From an uncultured Clostridia bacterium (GTDB lineage Bacteria; Bacillota; Clostridia; Christensenellales; Aristaeellaceae): a stretch of 5,124 bases of DNA. Positions within the stretch are counted from its first letter, which is position 1, and each line of letters begins with the position of its first letter. Of this stretch, positions 1 to 5,027 are shown piece after piece. The DNA lies in assembly GCA_937874275.1 (NCBI GenBank), contig CALNAU010000172.1, forward strand, positions 1-5,124. Reading direction: 5' to 3'. Under the pieces are notes generated by a model that was not told the origin of the DNA, searched no databases, and worked only from the letters and a program-made list of their open reading frames with translations. Both the position numbers and the translations under genes were made by a program.

Positions 1-666
1 GGCGTTGTGCCGCGCAATGTGGGCCAGCGCTTCATGCAGGAGGCGCTGCTGATGCCGGTTGAGCGCGCGCCGCTGGTCATCCTGAAGGGCTCGGCCGGCA
101 CCGCCAAGACATTTTTCGCCATCGCGGCGGGGCTGTGGCAGATCAACCGCCGTCACCAGTTTTCCCACGTGCTGGCCGTGCGCCCCAACATCAAGTTTGA
201 TGAGGAGATTGGCTTCCTCAAGGGCACGGAGGAGGAGAAGATTGCCCCCCTCATGCGCCCCATTGTGGACAACATACAGGCCCTCTTCCCCGGCGACCCC
301 ATGATGCCCGAAAAGCTGGAGGACTACGGCACCATTGTCTACCAGGCCATGGCCTTCATGCGCGGCCGCAGCATCACCGATACGTGGATCATCGTGGATG
401 AGGCCCAGAACATGACGCCCACCCAGGCCTTTGGCATCATCAGCCGGGCGGGCGCAGGCACCAAGATTGTGCTGGCCGGCGACCCTACCCAGATTGACAA
501 CCCCTACCTGGACGCCACCAACAATGGCCTGGTCTACGCGGCGGAAAAGATGAAGGACAGCCCGCTATGTTGGCAGATTACGCTGGAGGACAGCGAGTGC
601 GTGCGCAGCCCGCTGGCGCGGGAAGCCGTGCGCCTGATGCGCATGAAGGGGCAGCAGGAGGGCTGA
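1..666 (+). CDS. PhoH-family ATPase, 5'-truncated by window edge
   Basis: C-terminal ATPase domain of a PhoH-like protein, a P-loop NTPase family that in PhoH2 (YlaK-type) proteins follows a PIN RNase domain and is linked to RNA metabolism. Counting from the first base as residue 1, the P-loop GSAGTAKT is at residues 30-37, the Walker B stretch WIIVDEAQ at 129-136, and the family motif GDPTQIDNPYLD at about 160-171, followed by NNG and a C-terminal VRSPLA segment. The frame is open to the left edge, and the first codons (Gly-Val, then GTG-Pro-Arg-Asn) match the usual opening of the PhoH domain. The GTG at 7 is therefore probably an internal Val rather than the start, and an N-terminal domain (PIN in PhoH2) probably lies outside the window. 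One oddity is Ala in place of the Gly before the P-loop Lys. The gene ends at TGA 664-666 and is followed by a terminator, so it appears independent of the zinc operon. Confidence 0.9.
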   Translation, partial: GVVPRNVGQRFMQEALLMPVERAPLVILKGSAGTAKTFFAIAAGLWQINRRHQFSHVLAVRPNIKFDEEIGFLKGTEEEKIAPLMRPIVDNIQALFPGDPMMPEKLEDYGTIVYQAMAFMRGRSITDTWIIVDEAQNMTPTQAFGIISRAGAGTKIVLAGDPTQIDNPYLDATNNGLVYAAEKMKDSPLCWQITLEDSECVRSPLAREAVRLMRMKGQQEG

Positions 667-710
667 GGGCAATTAACCCACTTGCATTGACCGACCATGT
701 TTTGCCCTAC

Positions 711-754
711 ACGCCCGGATGGATAACGCGAATCCTTCCGGGCGTTCTCCTTTA
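711..754 (+). terminator. Probable intrinsic terminator after the PhoH gene
   Basis: A perfect 9-bp inverted repeat, ACGCCCGGA (711-719) and TCCGGGCGT (737-745), extends inward by three more pairs (GGA/TCC) past a T-T mismatch, leaving a 9-base loop. It is followed by the T/C-rich stretch TTCTCCTTTA. The tail is not a clean T run, so efficiency is uncertain. A second, weaker inverted repeat, AGGGCAA (666-672) with TTGCCCT (702-708), lies between the stop codon and this hairpin. The position, 45 bases after the stop, fits the end of the PhoH transcript. Confidence 0.65.
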
Positions 755-770
755 TAACGACCGCGTTATA
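753..770. repeat. Perfect 7-4-7 inverted repeat upstream of the zinc-operon promoter
   Basis: TATAACG (753-759) and CGTTATA (764-770) are exact reverse complements separated by ACCG. The repeat begins at the end of the terminator tail and finishes eight bases before the proposed -35 element, roughly -61 to -44 relative to the expected start. It could be an operator or activator site for a dimeric regulator, or merely a small hairpin in the PhoH 3' end. No regulator family is recognised from this sequence. Confidence 0.4.
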
Positions 771-778
771 CGCTCTGC

Positions 779-807
779 TTGCGCCCCGCACCAATCCATG
801 ATACACT
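779..807 (+). promoter_or_regulatory. Predicted sigma-70/A promoter of the zinc operon
   Basis: A -35-like TTGCGC (779-784) is separated by 17 bases from TACACT (802-807), which has four of six consensus bases and is preceded by TGA, an extended -10 TGn motif at 799-801. The expected start is near 813-815, directly in front of the Fur-family operator. The -35 is weak (only TTG matches), but the spacing and the extended -10 make this the best candidate between the PhoH gene and the regulator gene. Confidence 0.55.
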
Positions 808-815
808 GCCGGATG

Positions 816-830
816 TGAGAATGATTCTCA
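816..830. promoter_or_regulatory. Fur-family (Zur-like) operator, perfect 7-1-7 palindrome
   Basis: TGAGAAT-G-ATTCTCA is a perfect 7-1-7 inverted repeat, the classical architecture of Fur, PerR and Zur boxes. It differs by one symmetric base pair from the actinobacterial Zur box (TGAAAATGATTTTCA) and by similarly little from the Bacillus Fur consensus (TGATAATNATTATCA). It sits at the predicted transcription start and ends 15 bases before the regulator ATG. A bound repressor would block RNA polymerase, giving autoregulation and metal-dependent repression of the whole operon. No second copy was seen in the window. Confidence 0.8.
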
Positions 831-845
831 AATGTGGGAGGGGAC

Positions 846-1274
846 ATGGCTGACTATCGCACCAGGCAGCGGGATGAGGTGCTGGGCTATATGCGCCGGC
901 ACAGCGAGCGCGCCCTGACGGCGGCCGAGCTGGCCGATGCCCTGCGCCGGGAGGGCGGCGATGCCGCGCCCGGCAAGAGCACCGTGTACCGGCTGCTGTG
1001 CAGGCTGGCCGACCAGGGGCTTATCAAGCGGCTGCCCCGGGCGGGTGCGCGCGCACAGGCCTATCAGATGGATGGACACCAAAGCTGCGGCGACAGCCTG
1101 CACCTCAAGTGCGTGCGATGCGGACGGCTGACCCACCTGACACACGAGCAGACCGCGCCGCTGGCCGGGATGCTGCGGCAAAGCCATGCCTTTGACATTG
1201 ACGAGGCGCAGACCACATTGTACGGCCGCTGCGCCCAATGCGACCATCAACAGGGAGGGCGGCATGGTCAATAA
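846..1274 (+). CDS. zur: Fur-family metalloregulator, probably Zur-like
   Basis: A 142-residue transcriptional repressor of the Fur superfamily, predicted to sense zinc in the cytoplasm and repress its own operon. The N-terminal winged helix spans about residues 5-62, with the recognition-helix stretch STVYRLLCRLADQGLI at 45-60. The C-terminal dimerisation domain carries the structural zinc cysteines C89-x2-C92 and C129-x2-C132. Residues C81, H86 and H114 are candidates for the regulatory site. The HLKC..CG pattern and HAFDID...LYG..C..C ending are typical of the family. ATG 846 is chosen because GGGAGG lies four bases upstream. An in-frame GTG at 834 would start almost on the operator and lacks its own ribosome site. 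The gene overlaps the next by 11 bases. Assignment to zinc rather than iron or manganese rests on the linked transporter and the operator sequence; the family call is secure. Confidence 0.88.
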   Translation: MADYRTRQRDEVLGYMRRHSERALTAAELADALRREGGDAAPGKSTVYRLLCRLADQGLIKRLPRAGARAQAYQMDGHQSCGDSLHLKCVRCGRLTHLTHEQTAPLAGMLRQSHAFDIDEAQTTLYGRCAQCDHQQGGRHGQ

Positions 1275-1557
1275 ACGCCTGGCGGCCCTTGTGGTGGCCG
1301 CGCTGATATGTCTGATGCTGGTGGGGGCGGCAGGCCACGCCGTGCACCACCTGGGGCATGGACACGCCTGCGCTGAGTGCCCCGCCTGTACAGAGATATC
1401 GCACTGGGGCAGCCTGCTGCGGCGCGTTGCGCCGGCCTGGCTGCTGATGATGGGGGCCATGGTCGCGCTGCGCGGCGTGGCAGTGATGGGGGATGCCGGG
1501 CGGCTGATGCTGCCCGCGCCTACACCGGTGGCCCTCAAGGTGAAAATGACGGATTGA
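1264..1557 (+). CDS. Small two-helix membrane protein with a His/Cys-rich loop
   Basis: A 97-residue protein of unrecorded function. A hydrophobic segment at about residues 5-24 is followed by a short loop (25-47) containing H25, H28, H29, H32, H34, C36, C39, C42 and H47, then a second hydrophobic segment at about 55-76 and a polar tail. The CAECPAC pattern and clustered histidines look like a metal-binding site between two membrane helices. With Lys4 and Arg5 ahead of the first helix, the loop should face outward. ATG 1264 has GGGAGG at 1253-1258 and overlaps the regulator stop by 11 bases, so translation is probably coupled. Earlier in-frame starts lie deep inside the regulator gene and would add a charged, non-hydrophobic head. 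Its place in a zinc operon suggests a role in zinc handling or sensing. It resembles small Cys/His membrane proteins that I recall next to Fur-type genes in Clostridia, but I cannot name a family. Confidence 0.75.
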   Translation: MVNKRLAALVVAALICLMLVGAAGHAVHHLGHGHACAECPACTEISHWGSLLRRVAPAWLLMMGAMVALRGVAVMGDAGRLMLPAPTPVALKVKMTD

Positions 1558-1560
1558 ACC

Positions 1561-1620
1561 CCTCCGATGGCCCAATTGGGCACATGGCTGAACGTTGATA
1601 TTGGCATGAAAAATCGGAGG
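1561..1620 (+). promoter_or_regulatory. Possible RNA structure hiding the znuA ribosome site
   Basis: CCTCCGAT (1561-1568) is an exact reverse complement of ATCGGAGG (1613-1620), which contains the znuA Shine-Dalgarno sequence GGAGG (1616-1620). The enclosed RNA offers two competing inner pairings: the 12-base palindrome GCCCAATTGGGC (1570-1581), or CCAAT (1572-1576) with ATTGG (1600-1604), which stacks under the outer stem. The left arm starts only four bases after the small-gene stop codon, so a terminating ribosome would cover it. This is a sequence-based inference; no known riboswitch class is recognised. Confidence 0.45.
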
Positions 1621-1625
1621 AATAT

Positions 1626-2741
1626 ATGTTTAAGAAATTGGCCGCGTTGATGGCCGTTGTGATGTTGCTGTCCGTCGCTATGGCGCCTGCCATGGCCGAA
1701 AAGAATGAAAAACTGAAGATTGTCGCCACCACCTTCCCCAGCTACGACTGGCTGCGCCAGATATTGGGCGAGCGCGAGCAGGAGGTGGAGCTGTCGCTGT
1801 TGCAGGACAGCGGCATTGACCTGCACAACTTCCAGCCCACGGCGCAGGACTTTGTAAAGGTATCCTCGGCCGACCTGTTTGTGTACATCGGCGGCGTCTC
1901 CGACGGCTGGGTGAACGACGCCATCGGCGAGGCACACAACAAGCACGTCCTGGCCGTCAACCTGATGGACGCCATGGGTGACGCCGTGAAACAGGACGTC
2001 ACCGTGGAGGGTATGCAGGAGAGCGCCCATGCCCACAGCCATGATGACCACGACCACGAGCACGAAGCGGAAGCCGCGCACGACCATGAGCACGAAGCGG
2101 AAGCGGCCCACGACCACGATCATGAGCACGAAGCGGAAGCCGTCCACGACCACGAGCACGAGGCGGAAGCCGACCACGAACACGAGCATGAGGGGCGCGA
2201 GCACAATCACGCGGATGAGCACATTTGGCTGTCGCTGCGCAACGCTAAGGTGCTGGTGGCGGCCCTGAAGGACGCCCTGGTGCGGGTGGATGCCGGGCAT
2301 GCCGCGGTGTACGAGGCCAATGCCGCCGCCTATATCGCCAAGCTGGAGGCACTGGACAAGGAGTACGCCCAGGCGGTGGCCCAGGTGACTGAGCCTGTGC
2401 TGCTGTTTGGCGACCGATTCCCCTTCCGCTATATGATGGACGACTATGGCATCACCTATTACGCGGCGTTTGCCGGATGCTCGGCCGAGACCGAGGCCAG
2501 CTTCAAGACCGTGGCTTTCCTGGCGGGCAAGACGGATGAGCACAAGCTCAAGGCTGTGCTTACGCTGGATGGCTCCGACCAGGCCATCGCCAAGGCGGTC
2601 ATCAACGCCACCGGCCCGCGCGACCAGCAGCTGCTGACGCTCAACGCCATGCAGTCCATCGGCGCGCAGGACATTGCGAATGGCATCACCTATCTGGATA
2701 TCATGCAGGACAATCTGGCCGTACTGCGCCAGGCGCTGTAA
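1626..2741 (+). CDS. znuA: Zinc ABC transporter substrate-binding protein (ZnuA/AdcA type) with long His-rich loop
   Basis: A 371-residue extracytoplasmic metal-binding protein of the cluster A-I (SBP family 9) group that captures zinc and delivers it to ZnuB. Residues 1-24 form a signal peptide with an AMA cleavage site before E25; there is no lipobox cysteine. The first lobe starts IVATTFPSYDWL (32-43). Metal ligands visible are H67 in GIDLHNFQP and H199 in DEHIWLSL. Where many ZnuA proteins have a third His, this one has FGDRFPFRYMMDDYG (261-275) with no His; D263, and D315 in TLDGSD, are candidate replacements. The segment FAGCSAETEASF (282-293) and the C-terminal SDQAIA...YLDIM are typical of the clostridial branch. 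A loop at 135-195 holds 21 histidines in repeats of HDHEHEAEA. GGAGG five bases before ATG 1626 fixes the start. The protein is longer than the usual ~300 residues because of the loop. Confidence 0.93.
   Translation: MFKKLAALMAVVMLLSVAMAPAMAEKNEKLKIVATTFPSYDWLRQILGEREQEVELSLLQDSGIDLHNFQPTAQDFVKVSSADLFVYIGGVSDGWVNDAIGEAHNKHVLAVNLMDAMGDAVKQDVTVEGMQESAHAHSHDDHDHEHEAEAAHDHEHEAEAAHDHDHEHEAEAVHDHEHEAEADHEHEHEGREHNHADEHIWLSLRNAKVLVAALKDALVRVDAGHAAVYEANAAAYIAKLEALDKEYAQAVAQVTEPVLLFGDRFPFRYMMDDYGITYYAAFAGCSAETEASFKTVAFLAGKTDEHKLKAVLTLDGSDQAIAKAVINATGPRDQQLLTLNAMQSIGAQDIANGITYLDIMQDNLAVLRQAL
2049..2198 (+). repeat. In-frame tandem repeats coding the His/Glu/Asp loop of ZnuA
   Basis: About five tandem units of roughly 30 bases encode HDHEHEAEA-type decapeptides (residues 142-151, 152-161, 162-173, 174-183 and a degenerate 184-191). 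The third unit carries an extra His-Asp pair, making it 36 bases. Units are nearly identical at the DNA level (CACGAAGCGGAAGC recurs in three of them), which points to recent expansion by slippage or unequal exchange. His-rich loops at this position are known in ZnuA proteins and are thought to bind extra zinc. Confidence 0.9.
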
Positions 2742-2752
2742 CCCAACCATCA

Positions 2753-2792
2753 GCCCTGCCGCGGATGGCCATCGCGCCGCCCGCGGCAGGGC
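2753..2792 (+). other. GC-rich 12-bp intercistronic hairpin between znuA and znuC
   Basis: GCCCTGCCGCGG (2753-2764) and CCGCGGCAGGGC (2781-2792) are exact reverse complements with a 16-base loop, placed 12 bases after the znuA stop and 44 bases before the znuC ATG. No T run follows, so it is unlikely to be an efficient intrinsic terminator. A stable hairpin here fits an mRNA processing or 3'-end protection element that lets the binding protein accumulate above the membrane components. That role is inferred by analogy with other ABC operons. Confidence 0.7.
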
Positions 2793-2836
2793 CTTGGGGC
2801 GTGTTGAACCGATACGCCGCCATAGAAAGGGACATC

Positions 2837-3544
2837 ATGACGCTGCTCACCTGTGAAAACCTCACGCTGGGGTATGAGGGCCGGCCGGTGGTCGAGAACC
2901 TCCATTTTACCGTACAGGCGGGGGAATACCTGTGCATCGTGGGGGAAAACGGCTCCGGCAAGACCACGCTGATGAAGACCATCCTGGGCCTGCAGGCGCC
3001 CATCTCGGGCAAAGTCACCACCTCCGGCGGGCTGAGCCGGAGAGAGATTGGCTACCTGCCCCAGCAGACCGTTGCCCAGCGGGATTTTCCCGCCTCTGTG
3101 ATGGAGGTGGCGCTCAGCGGCTGCTTGAACAAGAACGGCTGGCGGCCCTTCTACACGAAGGCGCAAAAGAAGCGTGCCGACCAGGCGTTGGACCGCCTGG
3201 GCATCGCGTCCATCAGCCGCAAGTGCTACCGGGAGCTATCCGGCGGCCAACAACAGCGCGTGCTGCTGGCCAGGGCGCTGTGCGCGGCGGACAAATTGCT
3301 GCTGCTGGACGAGCCCGCCGCAGGGCTTGACCCCACCATCACGGAGGAGTTGTACCGCCTCATCGCGTCCCTCAACCGGGATGGCATGACGGTGATGATG
3401 ATATCCCACGATATGCAGGCGGCCGTGCAGTTTGCCACCCGTATCCTGCACATCGCCCGCCGGCCCCTGTTCTGGGGCCCCACGCAGGAGTACCTGGACA
3501 GCGACATCGGGCGGCTGTACGCCCTCAAGGAGGCCGCGCGATGA
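2837..3544 (+). CDS. znuC: Zinc ABC transporter ATP-binding protein
   Basis: A 235-residue ABC ATPase that powers metal import through ZnuB on the cytoplasmic face of the membrane. All motifs are present in order: Walker A GENGSGKTT (36-44), Q-loop in LPQQ (74-77), signature LSGGQQQR (134-141), Walker B LLLLDEP (154-160), D-loop AGLD (162-165) and the switch His in ISHD (H191). The length is normal for the metal-importer ATPases. ATG 2837 is chosen because AAAGGGA lies four bases upstream and the protein then begins with the standard LTCENLTLGY strand. An in-frame ATG at 2765 falls in the loop of the upstream hairpin and would add 24 residues foreign to the family. The stop overlaps the znuB start as ATGA. 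Paralogous manganese or iron importers (MntB/SitB type) have similar sequences, so specificity comes from context. Confidence 0.93.
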   Translation: MTLLTCENLTLGYEGRPVVENLHFTVQAGEYLCIVGENGSGKTTLMKTILGLQAPISGKVTTSGGLSRREIGYLPQQTVAQRDFPASVMEVALSGCLNKNGWRPFYTKAQKKRADQALDRLGIASISRKCYRELSGGQQQRVLLARALCAADKLLLLDEPAAGLDPTITEELYRLIASLNRDGMTVMMISHDMQAAVQFATRILHIARRPLFWGPTQEYLDSDIGRLYALKEAAR

Positions 3545-4398
3545 GCCAGATGATGACAACGCTGGGCTTTTACTTTCAGTACCCCTTTGTGCGTTACGCG
3601 CTGATTGTGGGTGTGGCGGTGGCGCTGTGCGCTTCGCTGCTGGGCGTGGTGCTGGTGCTCAAGCGGTTTTCCTACATCGGCGATGGCCTCAGCCACATTG
3701 CCTTCGGCGCCATCGCCCTGGCCACGGCGCTGCGCATTGCCAACCAGATGGTGTTGGTGCTGCCGGTCACCATCCTGTTTGCGGTGCTGCTGCTGCGCGG
3801 CGGCCAACGCATGAAAATCAAGGGAGACGCTGCCCTGGCCATGCTGTCGGTCAGCTCGCTGGCAATCGGCTACATGCTGCTCAATGCCTTTCCGGCGACG
3901 GCTAATATATCCGGTGGCGTGTGCACCACGCTGTTTGGCTCTACCTCCATCCTCACCCTCAGCCGGGGAGAGGTATGGCTCAGCCTGGGGCTGTCGCTGA
4001 CGGTGGTTATCATCTTCATCGCGCTGTATCACCGCATATTCTCCGTTACCTTTGACGAGGACTTTGCCACGGCCACCGGCACGCGGGCACAGGCGTACAA
4101 TATGCTCATCGCCGTGGTGATCGCCACCGTGGTGGCTCTGGCGATGAACCTGGTGGGCTCGCTGCTGATCGCGGCGCTGCTCATCTTTCCGGCGCTGTCA
4201 GCCATGCGCGTGTTTCGCAGCTTTAAGGGCGTCACCCTCTGCTCGGCGGTGGTGTCGGTGATATGCGCATTAACGGGTATACTGGTGTCAATCCTGGCCG
4301 GCACACCGGTGGGGGCCACCATCGTGATAGCCAACCTGGCCTGCTTTTTGATGTTCACCCTGTTCGGCCTGGTTGTCAGAAGGAGAATTGCCGCATGA
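3541..4398 (+). CDS. znuB: Zinc ABC transporter permease (ABC-3 family)
   Basis: A 285-residue membrane permease forming the translocation path for metal delivered by ZnuA. About eight hydrophobic segments can be seen (near residues 18-40, 52-68, 70-86, 97-115, 144-163, 186-222 as two, 232-254 and 258-279). Family landmarks are GDGLSHIAFGAIAL (47-60), FDEDFATATG (171-180), which is the likely ATPase-coupling region, GSLLIAALLIFPALSA (206-221) and GTPVGATIV (254-262). The ATG overlaps the znuC stop by four bases (ATGA), and AAGGAGG (3527-3533) inside znuC is well spaced, so ATPase and permease are translationally coupled. Its own stop again forms an ATGA overlap with the lipoprotein gene. No truncation or frameshift is seen. 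Confidence 0.93.
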   Translation: MSQMMTTLGFYFQYPFVRYALIVGVAVALCASLLGVVLVLKRFSYIGDGLSHIAFGAIALATALRIANQMVLVLPVTILFAVLLLRGGQRMKIKGDAALAMLSVSSLAIGYMLLNAFPATANISGGVCTTLFGSTSILTLSRGEVWLSLGLSLTVVIIFIALYHRIFSVTFDEDFATATGTRAQAYNMLIAVVIATVVALAMNLVGSLLIAALLIFPALSAMRVFRSFKGVTLCSAVVSVICALTGILVSILAGTPVGATIVIANLACFLMFTLFGLVVRRRIAA

Positions 4399-4973
4399 AG
4401 AAAACCCTGATACTGCCCCTGATGCTGGTTACTGCGCTGCTGCTTGGCGCTTGCGCCCCGGCGGGTACGCCCTCGGGCGTGCTGCCCCAGGCGCAGGCAG
4501 CCGGTGTGGACAGCGTGTTGCCTGCCCCCCTGGCCACGCTGGCACCCGCACCCCAACCGCAGGCGACACCCCCCGCCGTGGTGCTGCCGCCGGTGGAACT
4601 GGCCCCCATGCCGCAGGTGGACCTCACCGGCTTTGGCTACGCCATGGCCTATGCCGCCCTATACGACATGGCCGCCTACCCGGACCCGCATGTGGGCAAG
4701 ACCATGAAGGTCAGCGGCACCTACTACGCCACCGTGATGCCCGAAACGCAGGAGGTGGTGCACCTGGTGCTGGTGGTGGACAACACCGGCTGTTGCGAGG
4801 CGGCGCTGGAGTTTGTGGTGACCGGCGGCCCCCACACGCCGGAAGATTTCCCGGCCAACAACAGCGAGATTGAGCTGACCGGCCTGTTTGGCATCATAGA
4901 ATCGGGCGGCAACCGCTACCCCTTGCTGACTGTCAACGAAATCAAGGTACTCAAGGACGCGAAGGCGAGCTGA
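4395..4973 (+). CDS. Putative lipoprotein of unknown function, linked to zinc transport
   Basis: A 192-residue protein with a lipoprotein signal peptide: LLGAC places the modified cysteine at C20. A Pro/Ala-rich, low-complexity linker (about 22-76) leads to a compact domain (about 76-188) rich in beta-strand-like segments: GKTMKVSGTYYATV (101-114), VVHLVLVVDNTGCCEAALEFV (121-141) and SEIELTGLFG (157-166), ending YPLLTVNEIKVL. The spacing of strands resembles an OB-like fold, and the Cys133-Cys134 pair with GCCEAA recalls the Cys-Cys motif of the TIGR03943/DUF1980 proteins found in Zur regulons. That link is a recollection-based inference. The start forms an ATGA overlap with znuB and is preceded by AAGGAG (4380-4385), so it is the coupled last gene of the operon. 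It may bind or pass zinc at the outer face of the membrane. Lipoprotein call firm; function unknown. Confidence 0.82.
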   Translation: MKKTLILPLMLVTALLLGACAPAGTPSGVLPQAQAAGVDSVLPAPLATLAPAPQPQATPPAVVLPPVELAPMPQVDLTGFGYAMAYAALYDMAAYPDPHVGKTMKVSGTYYATVMPETQEVVHLVLVVDNTGCCEAALEFVVTGGPHTPEDFPANNSEIELTGLFGIIESGGNRYPLLTVNEIKVLKDAKAS

Positions 4974-4983
4974 GCGCCTATGC

Positions 4984-5021
4984 GCCAAAGGCCGCCCGTT
5001 ATCATTCGGGCGGCCTTTGGC
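4984..5021 (+). terminator. Strong terminator hairpin at the end of the zinc operon
   Basis: GCCAAAGGCCGCCCG (4984-4998) and CGGGCGGCCTTTGGC (5007-5021) pair perfectly over 15 bp around the 8-base loop TTATCATT, ten bases after the lipoprotein stop. The core GGCCGCCCG stem is flanked by AAA and TTT, so it may work in both directions. The T run is only three bases, making the exact release point uncertain. Confidence 0.8.
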
Positions 5022-5027
5022 ATACAC

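Noticed and set aside
1186..1263. Earlier in-frame start for the small membrane protein, and likewise 4263 for the lipoprotein
   Set aside because: Both extensions lie inside the preceding gene, add polar residues before a clear signal or membrane segment, and lack the good ribosome sites seen at 1264 and 4395.
1576..1604. Possible internal promoter before znuA (TTGGGC with GATATT or TATTGG)
   Set aside because: Either the spacing (15 bases) or the -10 match is poor, no operator is nearby, and the pairing around the ribosome site explains the conserved-looking sequence better.
2049..2198. Tandem repeats considered as a CRISPR array
   Set aside because: The repeats are contiguous, have no unique spacers, and are in frame within ZnuA, coding a His-rich loop.
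828..2750. A 640-codon open frame on the minus strand covering the regulator, the small gene and znuA
   Set aside because: Its translation is low-complexity where it lies opposite the His repeats (Val/Phe-rich runs), has no recognisable domain, and covers three well-supported plus-strand genes. Long antisense frames are common in GC-rich DNA.
2765..2836. Upstream ATG that would lengthen ZnuC by 24 residues
   Set aside because: It sits in the loop of the 12-bp hairpin without a ribosome site, and the extra residues are not part of the ABC ATPase fold; ATG 2837 has AAAGGGA in front.
3226..4032. A 268-codon minus-strand frame opposite znuC and znuB
   Set aside because: Gln/His/Arg-rich composition with no family motif, and both plus-strand genes have complete family signatures and ribosome sites.
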